The notes: generated from the letters alone by a model not told the origin. Positions 1 through 8,793 are shown, counted from the stretch's first letter. The stretch: 64,000 bases of DNA from Polaromonas sp. (GCF_013817205.1 NZ_JACDDD010000009.1:1-64000); one strand, 5' to 3'. Numbers and translations: made by a program.

Positions 1-133
1 ATCCACAGGTGGAAACGCCTCGTCGGCAGCGAGCCAGGGAGGGGAGTGGGGAGGCTTATGCATGCAGTGAGTAGGGCGGTGGGCTCTCGCCCTGAGCGCG
101 GGACCACGGCCTGCGTAAATGGTAACGCGTCCA

Positions 134-170
134 ACGAAAAAAGCCCGGACGCAACACGCGACCGGGCTTT
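134..170 (-). terminator. Rho-independent terminator after tRNA-Asn
   Basis: Read on the minus strand, a 9-bp stem (AAAGCCCGG pairing with CCGGGCTTT, + strand 140-148 with 162-170) is followed by a run of T. It sits a few bases past the tRNA 3' end, so it ends that transcript. Confidence 0.85.
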
Positions 171-176
171 GAAATT

Positions 177-252
177 TGGCTCCTCAACCTGGGCTCGAAC
201 CAGGGACCTACGGATTAACAGTCCGGCGCTCTACCAACTGAGCTATTGAGGA
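177..252 (-). tRNA. tRNA-Asn (anticodon GTT), CCA encoded
   Basis: The reverse complement folds as a 76-nt cloverleaf. The acceptor arms are TCCTCAA and TTGAGGA, the D-loop holds AGTTGGTAGAG, and the anticodon loop CTGTTAA has GTT, which reads Asn codons AAC/AAT. The T-arm has GGTTCGAGCC, followed by discriminator G and a genomically encoded CCA at 177-179. It is divergent from thiD, with its own TATAAT box upstream and a terminator downstream, so it is a single-gene transcription unit. Confidence 0.97.
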
Positions 253-264
253 ATACAGCCAAAG

Positions 265-270
265 ATTATA
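265..270 (-). promoter_or_regulatory. -10 element (TATAAT) of tRNA-Asn
   Basis: The minus strand shows a perfect TATAAT 12 bases before the mature tRNA 5' end, the right distance for a sigma-70 promoter with a short 5' leader. I see no good TTGACA match 17 nt further upstream. Confidence 0.6.
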
Positions 271-415
271 GCCTGAATTTTCTGCGGGTCTGCTGCTGAG
301 GCGGCCCCCGTGGCGGGCATTCGGGTGCAGATTGCCGGCTCGCGAGGCGCGCGTTGCTTCCCCGATAATCTGGCATCGCCTCCCGCAGGCTGCGGCCCCT
401 CTGGTATTTTTCTTC

Positions 416-1261
416 ATGAACAACATCTCTCTTGAATTCGAGTACCCGCGCGTGTTGTCGATTGCCGGGTCCGACAGCGGCGGCGGCGCGGGCATTCAGG
501 CCGACCTGAAGACGATTGCCGCGCTGGGTTGTTACGGCATGACGGCCATCACCGCCCTGACCGCGCAGAACACGCTCGGTGTTCGCGCCATTCACGGGGT
601 GCCACCGGAGATGCTGAGCCATCAGATTGACGCGGTGGTCGAGGACATCGGCGTTCATGCCGTAAAGATAGGCATGCTGCATGCGCCAGAGATCGTGATG
701 GCGGTGGCGGGGGCGATAGACCGCCATGCGCTGCGCAATGTGGTGCTTGATCCGGTCATGGTGGCCACCAGCGGTGCTGTGTTGATTGCCAACCCCGCGA
801 TTGAGGTGCTGGTGCGCGAGTTGTTCCCGCGCGCTGCGCTGGTCACGCCGAATCTTGACGAGGCAGCTCTGCTGGTGGGGCGACCTTTGCACAATGCACA
901 GGACATGGAGCTCGCAGCGGCCGAATTGCTGGAGCGGGGCGCGCATGCGGTGTTGCTCAAAGGGGGGCACTTGCCGGGCGATACCGTGATCGACCTGCTG
1001 CTGACCTCAGGTGGCGCCAAACACTGGATGCAGGCTCCCCGGATCCCGAGTGCCAACACGCATGGCACCGGTTGCACCTTGTCATCGGCGATTGCCGCCG
1101 GTCTGGCGTTGGGAATGCCTCTGCTGGATGCGGTTGAAATGGCGCGGGCCTATGTGCGTGCGGCCATGGTCGCCGGGGCAGCGGTCAAGACCGGCGCCGG
1201 CGGCGGCCCGCTCAATCATGGCCATGCGCCTGTGCCGATGCGGCTCAAAGCGCTGGTGTAG
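416..1261 (+). CDS. thiD: Hydroxymethylpyrimidine/phosphomethylpyrimidine kinase ThiD
   Basis: It phosphorylates HMP and HMP-phosphate to HMP-PP, the pyrimidine half of thiamine, in the cytoplasm. The N-terminus has the ribokinase-fold signature VLSIAGSDSGGGAGIQADLK, followed by the conserved GCYGMTAITALTAQN segment. The C-terminal anion-hole motif HGTGCTLSSAIAAGLALG carries the ThiD/PfkB-type catalytic region. The length of 281 residues is normal. I chose the ATG at 416. The open frame extends to an upstream start at 332, but those 28 residues lack family resemblance. No other thiamine gene is adjacent and I see no TPP riboswitch in the 160 bases upstream. Confidence 0.93.
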   Translation: MNNISLEFEYPRVLSIAGSDSGGGAGIQADLKTIAALGCYGMTAITALTAQNTLGVRAIHGVPPEMLSHQIDAVVEDIGVHAVKIGMLHAPEIVMAVAGAIDRHALRNVVLDPVMVATSGAVLIANPAIEVLVRELFPRAALVTPNLDEAALLVGRPLHNAQDMELAAAELLERGAHAVLLKGGHLPGDTVIDLLLTSGGAKHWMQAPRIPSANTHGTGCTLSSAIAAGLALGMPLLDAVEMARAYVRAAMVAGAAVKTGAGGGPLNHGHAPVPMRLKALV

Positions 1262-1272
1262 AAGCTCTGGGG

Positions 1273-2322
1273 TCAGTCCGCCCGCGGCAATTCCACGCCC
1301 AGCAGTTTGTGCAGCTTTGGGCTGGTGGTGGTGTATTGAAACGGAATCTTCTGACCGGGGAAGATGATTTCGGCCGCAGCATAAGCCGCCAGCGTGCATT
1401 CATGAAAGCCGCAGAGGATCAGCTTTTTCTTGCCGGGGTAGGTGTTGATGTCGCCGACTGCAAAGATGCCGGGGATGCTGGTGGAAAATTTTTCGGTATC
1501 CACCTGAAGCTGCTTGCGCTCCATCGCCAGGCCCCATTGGCTCAGCGGTCCCAGCCGGGGTGACAAGCCGAGCAGGACCAGCATGCAATCCACCGGCAAT
1601 GCAGTGGTGTTGCCGTCCACGTCGGTGATGCGCGCCGCTGTCAGTTTGCCATCTTCAGTGGTGATATCAGTGACCTGGCCGACCTGGAAAGAGGCGGCGC
1701 CACTTTCGCGCAAGGCTCCGAAATGTGCCAGGACTTCCGCAGAGGCTTGCAGCACATCACGCCGGTGCAGCAAGGTCACACTTTTTGACTGCTGCGGCCC
1801 GGGCCCGGCCAGACGGATCGCCGAGTCCACCGCCGCTTCATCGCCACCCACCACCAGAACGTTTTTACCAGCGAACCGTGCGGATTCGTCGGCATGGTGA
1901 AAGAGCTGGGATCCTTCAAAGCTGTCCAGCCCGGCGATCTTCAGGCGTTTGGGCTGGAAGGATCCCACGCCCGCGGCGATAAAAATGGTTTTGGCCAGAA
2001 AGGACGTGCGCGATGTTTCGACCAGAAAACGTCCGTCGTCTTGCTGCGCCAGCGTGCTGACTTCCTGACAAAGATGAAAGCTTGCGCCGAAAGGCTTGAT
2101 TTGCTGGAGAAGGCTGGCGACCAGCTCGCGGCCGGTGGTGCGGGGCGTGCCGGGGATGTCGTAAATTGGCTTGTCGGCATACAACTCGGCGCACTGGCCG
2201 CCGGGATGCGGCAGCGAATCGACCACATGAGCCTTGATGTCGAGCAAGCCAAGCTGAAACACCTGAAACAAGCCGACCGGCCCGGCACCGATCACGAGCG
2301 CGTCGGTCTGAATCACTGGCAC
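1273..2322 (-). CDS. Ferredoxin--NADP+ reductase, thioredoxin-reductase-like type
   Basis: A flavoprotein of 349 residues moving electrons between NADPH and ferredoxin. An FAD-binding GAGPVGLF is at the N-terminus, and HPGGQCAELYADKPIYDIPG is typical of the YumC-like FNR group. A second dinucleotide motif VVGGDEAAVDSA is central, and FAVGDINTYPGKKKLILCGF near the C-terminus binds FAD. The CxxC redox pair of true thioredoxin reductases is absent, which is why I call FNR. It lies 106 bases downstream of a ferredoxin gene on the same strand, its likely partner. thiD is convergent, with 11 bases between the two stops. Confidence 0.9.
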   Translation of the reverse strand: MPVIQTDALVIGAGPVGLFQVFQLGLLDIKAHVVDSLPHPGGQCAELYADKPIYDIPGTPRTTGRELVASLLQQIKPFGASFHLCQEVSTLAQQDDGRFLVETSRTSFLAKTIFIAAGVGSFQPKRLKIAGLDSFEGSQLFHHADESARFAGKNVLVVGGDEAAVDSAIRLAGPGPQQSKSVTLLHRRDVLQASAEVLAHFGALRESGAASFQVGQVTDITTEDGKLTAARITDVDGNTTALPVDCMLVLLGLSPRLGPLSQWGLAMERKQLQVDTEKFSTSIPGIFAVGDINTYPGKKKLILCGFHECTLAAYAAAEIIFPGQKIPFQYTTTSPKLHKLLGVELPRAD

Positions 2323-2428
2323 ACCCCTGCCGGACGCTCACTTCGTGTAGCACCACCTCCCCTTGCAGGGGACGACGCGTGCGGTCTGGCAAAGCCAGTT
2401 CCGCGGCGTCCGTTTGCTGAATACATGA

Positions 2429-2758
2429 TCAGCGGATCAGCTCTGTCAATTTGCCGGTTTTGTCTTTCCAATCTTCGGCATCGGGCAGCGCTTCCTTGCG
2501 CTTGGTGATGCTTTTCCAGCCTGGGGCATTGCTCAGTTCGACATTGAGCTTGATGAAGGCGATCTGGTCGGCGGGTACGTCTTCCTCGGCATAAATCGCA
2601 TTCACCGGGCACTCGGGGATGCAGACCGCGCAATCGATACATTCGTCCGGATCGATCACCAGCATGTTCGGGCCTTCGCGGAAGCAGTCGACCGGGCAGA
2701 CATCCACGCAGTCGGTGTACTTGCAGCGGATGCAGGATTCGGAAACGATGTGAGTCAT
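2429..2758 (-). CDS. fdxA: FdxA-type ferredoxin with two iron-sulfur clusters
   Basis: A soluble electron carrier of 109 residues. Cysteines cluster at residues 9, 12, 17, 21 and 25 ([17 protein letters not shown]) and at 40, 43, 46 and 50 ([12 protein letters not shown]). This is the pattern of 7Fe [3Fe-4S][4Fe-4S] ferredoxins, with the usual acidic C-terminal extension after the clusters. It lies between cysN, 90 bases upstream on the same strand, and the ferredoxin reductase, so it could carry electrons from NADPH towards the sulfite reductase of the cys operon. That link is inference from gene order. Confidence 0.92.
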   Translation of the reverse strand: MTHIVSESCIRCKYTDCVDVCPVDCFREGPNMLVIDPDECIDCAVCIPECPVNAIYAEEDVPADQIAFIKLNVELSNAPGWKSITKRKEALPDAEDWKDKTGKLTELIR

Positions 2759-2848
2759 GTTGTTCTGGCGGGGATCGGTGGAAACCCTAGATTTTAAGAG
2801 GATTCCGCAAACAGGGTGAATGCAGGCGGCGGCGGGGCTGATGCCCCG

Positions 2849-4162
2849 TCAAAGAATCAGTGCGGCACCCGAGGTCTTGTTGGAGGCGGTGTCCACCAGC
2901 ACCAGCGAGCCGAGCACGCGCGAGCGCGCGTAAGGCAGGGTGGCCAGCGCTTCCTGCAGGCTCAATTCGATATGGCCGATGGCGTTGGGCGGCAGCTCGC
3001 TGGCATCTTCCTCGGCAAGCGTGTTGACATCAAGCCTGTGCACGATGCGTTTGACCCTGGCCTTGACCCAGCGATGGCCGTGCAGCGCCCAGTAAACACG
3101 CCCGGCGACCAGCGGCTCGTCGTCCATCCAGGCGATGGTGACTGACAGTTCGCGCGTCGGCTCGAAGGTGTCCGTTGCCAGCAGCCAGTCGCCGCGCGAC
3201 ACGTCGACTTCGCGGTCCAGCACGATGCCGGCACTGTGGCCGGCTAGCACGGCGGCCGGCTGGCGCGTGTGGTCCAGCACCTGGGCCACCACGGCGCTTT
3301 GCCCGCCCGGCAGTACCGTGACAGTCTGGCCGGGCTGTATGCCGCCGGTGGCTACGCGGCCCCAGAAGACGCGGCGGCCTTGTGAGGTGTCCGAGGAAGA
3401 GGAGAATTTTTCGACCCACTGCACCGGGAAGGCAAACGCTTCGCTTGCTTCCGCCGGTGTCGCCGGCAATTGTTCGAGCAACTGCAGCAGCGACAGGCCT
3501 TCATAGCCGCACCAGCCGGGACTGGCGTCCACCACGTTGTGTCCCTTCAGCGCCGACACCGGCACGATGGCCTGGACCGAAATCCGCGCTGCCGCCGCGA
3601 AGGCCTTGAGCGCACTCTGGATATTGGCGAAGGCCAGCGTGGCATCTTCGACGGCGTCGAGCTTGTTGACCGCAAACACGATGGACGGCACGCGCAGCAG
3701 GTTGACCAGCAGCGAGTGGCGGCGGGTCTGCAGCAGCAGTTCCATAGACGGGTTTTTCCAGTCCAGCTTGGTCGCATCAACCAGCACTACGGCGGCGTCG
3801 GCGCTCGATGCGGCAGTGACCATGTTGCGGGTGTACTGCTCGTGGCCAGGCGCGTCACCGATGATGAATTTGCGGTTTTCGGTGTTGAAGTAGCGGTAGG
3901 CCACGTCGATGGTGATGCCCTGTTCGCGTTCGGCCGACAGCCCGTCGGTCAGCAGGGCTAGATCGGTCTCGCCGCCACGCTGCACGCCGGCCAGATGGTC
4001 TTGCAGCACGGCCTTGCTGTCCACCAGCAGGCGGCCGATCAGCGTGCTTTTGCCATCATCGACCGAGCCGCAGGTGATGAACTTCAGCGCGGACTTCAGG
4101 TCATTTTGGCCTGTAGCCCCCGCCGGTATTTCGTCATCAGCTATCAAATCAGTAGTGCTCAT
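2849..4162 (-). CDS. cysN: Sulfate adenylyltransferase subunit 1 (GTPase) CysN
   Basis: GTP hydrolysis by CysN drives APS formation by CysD. The EF-Tu-like GTPase motifs are visible: GSVDDGKST (G1), a GITID-containing switch, DAPGH (G3) and NKLD (G4). Beta-barrel domains follow. At 437 residues there is no fused APS kinase (CysC) domain. It starts at 4162, its ATG overlapping the cysD stop by one base (TGATG). The N-terminus is odd: about 16 codons ahead of the conserved GTPase start come from a copy of the dispersed palindromic repeat at 4104-4150. A 6-bp hairpin with GGGGC arms follows the stop at 2833-2848 but has no T run. Confidence 0.95.
   Translation of the reverse strand: MSTTDLIADDEIPAGATGQNDLKSALKFITCGSVDDGKSTLIGRLLVDSKAVLQDHLAGVQRGGETDLALLTDGLSAEREQGITIDVAYRYFNTENRKFIIGDAPGHEQYTRNMVTAASSADAAVVLVDATKLDWKNPSMELLLQTRRHSLLVNLLRVPSIVFAVNKLDAVEDATLAFANIQSALKAFAAAARISVQAIVPVSALKGHNVVDASPGWCGYEGLSLLQLLEQLPATPAEASEAFAFPVQWVEKFSSSSDTSQGRRVFWGRVATGGIQPGQTVTVLPGGQSAVVAQVLDHTRQPAAVLAGHSAGIVLDREVDVSRGDWLLATDTFEPTRELSVTIAWMDDEPLVAGRVYWALHGHRWVKARVKRIVHRLDVNTLAEEDASELPPNAIGHIELSLQEALATLPYARSRVLGSLVLVDTASNKTSGAALIL
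4104..4150 (-). repeat. Dispersed palindromic repeat, copy inside cysN
   Basis: Read on the minus strand it shows TTGATAGCTGATGACG, then GCGGGGGCTACAGGCC. This matches the layout of the intergenic copies (hairpin arm with GATAGCT, GC-rich middle, GGGCT, AGGCC tail). It encodes residues of the CysN N-terminus ahead of the GTPase domain. Confidence 0.6.
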
Positions 4163-5118
4163 CAGAAATACCCGTCTTTCTTGCGCTTTTCCATGGAAGC
4201 GTCAGATGTCTTGTCGTCCATGCGTGTGGCGCCGCGCTCGCTGACATCGGCGGCCAGGGTTTCGATCACGATCTCGGCGGCGGTGGCAGCCGCGCTGTCC
4301 ACCGGGCAGGTGCAGGTGATGTCGCCCACGGTGCGGAAACGCACGGTTTTTTCGACCACTTGCTCGCCGTCGCGCGCGGGGGTGAGGTCCGTCACCGGCA
4401 CCAGCAGGCCTTTGCGTTCGACCACCTTGCGCTGGTGCGCGTAGTACAGCGAAGGCAGGGCGATGTTTTCGCGCTCAATGTACTGCCAGACGTCCAGCTC
4501 GGTCCAGTTGGAGATCGGGAACACGCGGAAATGTTCGCCGGGCTGCAGCCGGGTATTGAACAGCGTCCACAGTTCCGGCCGCTGGGCCTTGGGCTGCCAC
4601 TGGCCGAAGCTGTCGCGGTGCGAGAAGATGCGCTCCTTGGCTCTTGCCTTTTCCTCGTCGCGGCGCGCGCCGCCGATGAGGGCGTCGAAGCGGAACTCGT
4701 CAATCGCTTCGAGCAGCGTCACCGACTGATGCACATTGCGCGACTCGCCCGGATACGCCAAGCGCACGGTGCCGCGTTTCATCGAGTCTTCCACATTGCG
4801 CACGATCAGCTCGGCGCCCAGTTCCCTGGCGCGCAGGTCGCGGAAGTCGGTGACTTCATGGAAGTTGTGGCCGGTGTCAATCATCAGCAGCGGGTAGGGA
4901 ATGCGGCCCACGCCGAAGGCCTTTTCAGCGCACTTGAGCATGACCAGCGAGTCCTTGCCGCCCGAAAACAGCAGGGCCGGGCGCTCAAAGGCGGCCGCGA
5001 CTTCGCGCAGGATGAAAATCGTTTCCTCCTCGAGCGCGTCGAGGTGGGCGTTGGACAGGCGCGCGACGGAGATCACCGGGTCGGCTGTCAGCAGGCTGGG
5101 GGGTGTTCTGGCGTTCAT
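4162..5118 (-). CDS. cysD: Sulfate adenylyltransferase subunit 2 CysD
   Basis: The catalytic adenylyltransferase subunit, making APS from ATP and sulfate. It has the N-type ATP pyrophosphatase PP-loop FSGGKDSLVMLKCAEK and the conserved region PLLMIDTGHNFHEVTDFRD. GGARRDEEKARAKERIFS and the FPISNWTELDVWQYI segment are diagnostic of CysD. The length of 318 residues is typical. It sits 3 bases after cysH and overlaps cysN by one base, so the two subunits are translationally coupled. Confidence 0.96.
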   Translation of the reverse strand: MNARTPPSLLTADPVISVARLSNAHLDALEEETIFILREVAAAFERPALLFSGGKDSLVMLKCAEKAFGVGRIPYPLLMIDTGHNFHEVTDFRDLRARELGAELIVRNVEDSMKRGTVRLAYPGESRNVHQSVTLLEAIDEFRFDALIGGARRDEEKARAKERIFSHRDSFGQWQPKAQRPELWTLFNTRLQPGEHFRVFPISNWTELDVWQYIERENIALPSLYYAHQRKVVERKGLLVPVTDLTPARDGEQVVEKTVRFRTVGDITCTCPVDSAAATAAEIVIETLAADVSERGATRMDDKTSDASMEKRKKDGYF

Positions 5119-5121
5119 AGG

Positions 5122-5742
5122 TCAGTGTGCGAGGTGCAGGCCGCATTCGCGGTTGTCCTCGCCCTTTGTAGGGTCCACGTAGTCAAAGTTATTGGGCAGG
5201 CCATGGGTCTCACAGTACTGGTAAAGGTCTTTGGACGACCAGTGCAGCAGAGGCGCAACCTTGACCAGGCCGTCGGGGTTGACACTGACCGGGTCCATTT
5301 GCGCACGCACGGCGGTGTCGGTGGCGCGCAAGGCGGTGAACCAGACCTGGGGCGCCGTCTCGCGCAGGGCGCGGGCAAAGGGCTCCAGCTTGACCTCTTC
5401 GGTGAAGGCCGCATGGCGGGGATCGTCCAGCGGCGGGGTCGATCCCTCTACGGCCTCGCGGTGCGCACGCGAGCGGCGCGGCAGGTAAATGTGCAGGTTC
5501 AGCTTGAGCAGCTTTGTCACTTCGTCGGCAAACCGGTAGGTGGCCGCTGTGTTGTAGCCGTTGTCCATCCAGATCACCGGAACTTTCGGGTTGGCGCGCG
5601 ACACCATATGCAGGATGACGGCCTCGAAGGGTCGGAAATTGGTGGTGACGATGCTGGGCTTGCCCAGTCCCACGGCCCAGTCCACCATGCCCTGCGCGTT
5701 GTGGCTCAGTTCTGCGTTGATTTTTTCGAGGTCGTAGCTCAT
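5122..5742 (-). CDS. cysH: Phosphoadenylyl/adenylyl-sulfate reductase CysH, without Fe-S cysteines
   Basis: A thiol-dependent reductase releasing sulfite from (P)APS. Conserved blocks include TTNFRPFEAVILHMVS, IWMDNGYNTAATYRFADE, WFTALRATDTAVRAQM, NPDGLVKVAPLLHW and the catalytic C-terminal ECGLH (Cys200). The only cysteines are in YQYC and ECGLH, so the CC...CxxC set that binds [4Fe-4S] in bacterial APS reductases is missing. By that rule it resembles PAPS reductases, yet no APS kinase is encoded in this window, so substrate preference is unresolved. It lies 5 bases after the DUF934 gene and 3 before cysD. Confidence 0.9.
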   Translation of the reverse strand: MSYDLEKINAELSHNAQGMVDWAVGLGKPSIVTTNFRPFEAVILHMVSRANPKVPVIWMDNGYNTAATYRFADEVTKLLKLNLHIYLPRRSRAHREAVEGSTPPLDDPRHAAFTEEVKLEPFARALRETAPQVWFTALRATDTAVRAQMDPVSVNPDGLVKVAPLLHWSSKDLYQYCETHGLPNNFDYVDPTKGEDNRECGLHLAH

Positions 5743-5747
5743 GGTGG

Positions 5748-6143
5748 TCAGGCGGTAGCCGCTTCCTTGTAGTGGGGTTGCGGGTCCACGGCGTCGCCCT
5801 GGTATTTGCCCACGCCATAACCGGGGTAAGACGCCAGCACGCGCTGGGCGGTGGGCATGTCCTGGTCGGCGCGCAGCACCGCGACGTCAAAGCCGCTGCG
5901 CTCCATCTGTGCCAGCTGGTCGGCAAGCACATCACCAGTGGCGCGTATCTCGCCCTTGAACTCTCGGCGGCGGCGCAGCAAAAACGCCTGGCTGAAGGCG
6001 CGGCCGTCGGTGAACTTCGGGAAGTACAGATCGATACGTGTCACGCCGGCCAGAGAGGGCAACAGCGGATCGGCGTCGTTGGGAAGCACCAGGGTGCTGC
6101 TGTCTTCGGCGGCGGCGTGATCGGTAAAGGGCAAAAGTTTCAT
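5748..6143 (-). CDS. DUF934 protein of the sulfate-assimilation operon
   Basis: 131 residues with the DUF934 pattern: IDLYFPKFTDGRAFSQAFLL, RRREFKGEIRATGDVLADQL and a YQGDAVDPQPHYKE tail. The family is found almost only beside sulfite reductase genes in proteobacteria. Here it lies 9 bases after cysI and 5 before cysH. Its biochemical role is not established; an accessory role in sulfite reduction is inferred from context. No signal peptide, membrane segment or cysteine is visible, so it should be cytoplasmic. Confidence 0.88.
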   Translation of the reverse strand: MKLLPFTDHAAAEDSSTLVLPNDADPLLPSLAGVTRIDLYFPKFTDGRAFSQAFLLRRRREFKGEIRATGDVLADQLAQMERSGFDVAVLRADQDMPTAQRVLASYPGYGVGKYQGDAVDPQPHYKEAATA

Positions 6144-6152
6144 GACGGATCC

Positions 6153-7964
6153 TCAGGCGGCCACAGCGGCGGCGGCAAAACGTGCGCCATTGGCGGCGGT
6201 TTTGAACGGGTCAATGCCGACGCGGCGCAGGGTGGAGACAAAGGTTTCACCGGCCTCGCGCTCCCGGCGGTAGGTGTCGAGCACGGCTTCGATCACTTCA
6301 GGCACTTCAGCGGCAGAGAAAGACGGGCCGACCACCTTGCCGGGCACAGGCGCGCCGCTCAGGGTCGAGCCGTCGGAACCGCCCAGCGTCACCTGGTACC
6401 ACTCCTTGCCGTCCTTGTCGACGCCGAGGATGCCGATGTGGCCGCTGTGGTGGTGGCCGCAGGAGTTGATGCAACCGCTGATGTGCAGGTCGATCTCACC
6501 CAGGTCATGCAACTCGTCCATGTCCTGGTAGCGCTCGGTGATGGCTTCGGCAATCGGGATCGAGCGCGCATTGGCCAGTGAGCAGAAATCGCCGCCGGGG
6601 CAGGCAATCATGTCGGTCAACAGGCGGATGTTGGGGCGCGCAAAACCGGCCTTGCGCGCGGCGCGCCACAGCTCGGGCAACTCGTCGCAGCGCACCCACG
6701 GCAGAAGCAGGTTCTGGTCGTGCGTGACACGCACCTCGCCAGCGCTGAACTGGTCGGCAAGGTCGGCAGCCACATCGAGCTGGTCGGCGGTCGCGTCGCC
6801 GGGCGCCTGGCCCAGGCGCTTGAAAGACAGCGTCACCGCGCGCAAGTCGGGGTTGTTGTGCGGCGCCACGTTTTGCTTGAGCCAGCGGCCGAACTCGATG
6901 TCGTCCTCGGCAGCCGCGCGCAGGATGCCGGCGATTTTGGCGTCGGCGCTTTTGCGGTCGCACTTGAGCGTGGGGGGCACAAAAGACGCCGTCACGCGGT
7001 CCAGCTCGGCCTGGGTGATGGTATGCGGGCCGCCGTCGTGTTCCATGATCTGCTGGTACTCGGCTTCAACGTCGTCGATGTACTTCTGGCCCTCAGCCTT
7101 GACCAGGATCTTGATACGCGCCTTGTACATGTTGTCGCGGCGGCCGTAGCGGTTGTACACGCGCACGATGGCCTCAATGAAGTTCATGATCTGGTGCCAG
7201 GGCAAAAACTCGCGGATCACGGTGCCAATAATGGGCGTGCGGCCCATGCCCCCGCCCACCAGCACCTTGAAACCCAGCTCGCCTTCGGCATTGCGGATCA
7301 GGTGCAGGCCGACGTCATGCCAGGCGGTAGCGGCGCGGTCTTCCTTTGCGCCGCTGATGGCGATCTTGAACTTGCGCGGCAAAAAGGCGAATTCGGGGTG
7401 CAGCGTGCTCCACTGGCGCAGGATCTCGCCAAAAGGCCGCGGGTCGGCGATTTCGTCGACCGCGATGCCGGCACGTTCGTCGCTGGTGATGTTGCGTATG
7501 CAGTTGCCGCTGGTCTGGATACCGTGCATGTTGACACTGGCCAGCAGGTCCATCACGTCGGCCGACTTGTCCAGCGGGATCCAGTTGTACTGGATGTTCT
7601 GGCGCGTCGTGAAGTGGGCGTAGCCGGCGGTCAGCCTGGAGGCCACCGACAGTCCGTTTTTCAGATTGACCGGGCCGAGCTTGTCCTGGGCCGCCTGGGC
7701 GTCGGCGAACATCGCGGCGTTGGGCTGGTCGTACTCGCGGGCAATTTTCGCCAGCACACGCACCTGGGCGCTCGACAGCTCGCCATAAGGCACGGCCACA
7801 CGCAGCATGGGCGCGTAACGCTGCACATACCAGCCGTTTTGCAGGCGCAGCGGGCGGAATTCGTCTTCCGGCAACTGGCCAGCCTGCCAGCGGCCCAGTT
7901 GGTCACGGTACTGGTCGGCGCGGGCTTTCACGAACTGGCGGTCAAAGTCTGTGTATTGGTACAT
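6153..7964 (-). CDS. cysI: Sulfite reductase haemoprotein (nitrite/sulfite reductase family) CysI
   Basis: Reduces sulfite to sulfide using sirohaem and a [4Fe-4S] cluster. The cluster cysteines are C455 and C461 (CPGGDFCSLANAR) and C498 and C502 (GCINSCGHHHSGHIG). TRQNIQYNWIP and TSGNCIRNIT are family blocks of the two sulfite-reductase half-domains. The length of 603 residues is normal. No flavoprotein subunit (cysJ) is adjacent, so electrons must come from elsewhere. The ferredoxin and ferredoxin reductase genes at 1273-2758 are the nearest candidates. It begins 37 bases after the tauE-like gene. Confidence 0.92.
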   Translation of the reverse strand: MYQYTDFDRQFVKARADQYRDQLGRWQAGQLPEDEFRPLRLQNGWYVQRYAPMLRVAVPYGELSSAQVRVLAKIAREYDQPNAAMFADAQAAQDKLGPVNLKNGLSVASRLTAGYAHFTTRQNIQYNWIPLDKSADVMDLLASVNMHGIQTSGNCIRNITSDERAGIAVDEIADPRPFGEILRQWSTLHPEFAFLPRKFKIAISGAKEDRAATAWHDVGLHLIRNAEGELGFKVLVGGGMGRTPIIGTVIREFLPWHQIMNFIEAIVRVYNRYGRRDNMYKARIKILVKAEGQKYIDDVEAEYQQIMEHDGGPHTITQAELDRVTASFVPPTLKCDRKSADAKIAGILRAAAEDDIEFGRWLKQNVAPHNNPDLRAVTLSFKRLGQAPGDATADQLDVAADLADQFSAGEVRVTHDQNLLLPWVRCDELPELWRAARKAGFARPNIRLLTDMIACPGGDFCSLANARSIPIAEAITERYQDMDELHDLGEIDLHISGCINSCGHHHSGHIGILGVDKDGKEWYQVTLGGSDGSTLSGAPVPGKVVGPSFSAAEVPEVIEAVLDTYRREREAGETFVSTLRRVGIDPFKTAANGARFAAAAVAA

Positions 7965-8001
7965 AACTGTCAGGAGTAGCTGTCAGGGATCAAAAAAAGA
8001 T

Positions 8002-8793
8002 TCAGATGGCGATGAGCTTGACGCCGGCATAGGCCAGCAGCACGGAAAGCAGGGAACGTATCCAGCGGTCAGGGGTGCGTGTCACCAGGCGCGCGCCCAG
8101 CCAAATACCGGGCAACGAGCCGGCCAGCAACTTGGCCAGCAGCACCCAGTCCACCGAGCCGATGGACGCGTGGCCCAGGCCGGCCACCAGCGTCAGCGGC
8201 ACGGCATGGGCAATGTCGGCGGCGACGATGCGCGGCAAGGGCAGGGTGGGGTAAAGCAGCATCAGCACGATCACGCCAATGGCTCCAGCGCCGACCGAGG
8301 TGATGGTGACCATGGCGCCTATCACCGCGCCAAACAGGATGGGCAGGGCCCAATGCCGGGCCTGCGTCGCGGCGTGCAGTGCCGACGCTTCGATATGGCG
8401 CGGAGCGGCCTTGCCATAAACCGCCTTGTACAGCATGGCGATGGCCGTCAGCAGCAAGGCGACGCCCAGCGTGGTGGTCATCACCGCATGGGCGGCCGGG
8501 CTGGCCGGTCCGAGCAGGTGCAAGGCATACAAGGTGGCCAGCGAAGCCGGGATGCTGCCCGCTGCGGTCTGGCCGACAATTTTCCAGTCGACGATGCGCG
8601 CGCGCGCGAGGCTGACCGTGCCCCCCATCTTGGTGAAGGCCGCAAACAGCAGGTCGGTGCCAATCGCCAAGTGCGGTTTGACGCCGAAAAAGAAGATCAA
8701 CAGGGGCGTCATCAGCGAGCCGCCACCGACCCCGGTCAGGCCAACCACCAGACCCACCGCAAAACCAGCGAAGACGAATACGAAATCATGCAT
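8002..8793 (-). CDS. TauE/SafE-family sulfite or sulfonate exporter
   Basis: An inner-membrane transporter of 263 residues with about eight hydrophobic segments. The N-terminal FAGFAVGLVVGLTGVGGGSLMTP is the hallmark of TauE/SafE (PF01925). A second GxGAGxI-like half is at TITSVGAGAIGVIVL. As the first gene of the cys operon it may export excess sulfite or a related oxyanion. Family members also move sulfoacetate or other organosulfonates, so the substrate is not fixed by sequence. Start ATG at 8793. Confidence 0.88.
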   Translation of the reverse strand: MHDFVFVFAGFAVGLVVGLTGVGGGSLMTPLLIFFFGVKPHLAIGTDLLFAAFTKMGGTVSLARARIVDWKIVGQTAAGSIPASLATLYALHLLGPASPAAHAVMTTTLGVALLLTAIAMLYKAVYGKAAPRHIEASALHAATQARHWALPILFGAVIGAMVTITSVGAGAIGVIVLMLLYPTLPLPRIVAADIAHAVPLTLVAGLGHASIGSVDWVLLAKLLAGSLPGIWLGARLVTRTPDRWIRSLLSVLLAYAGVKLIAI

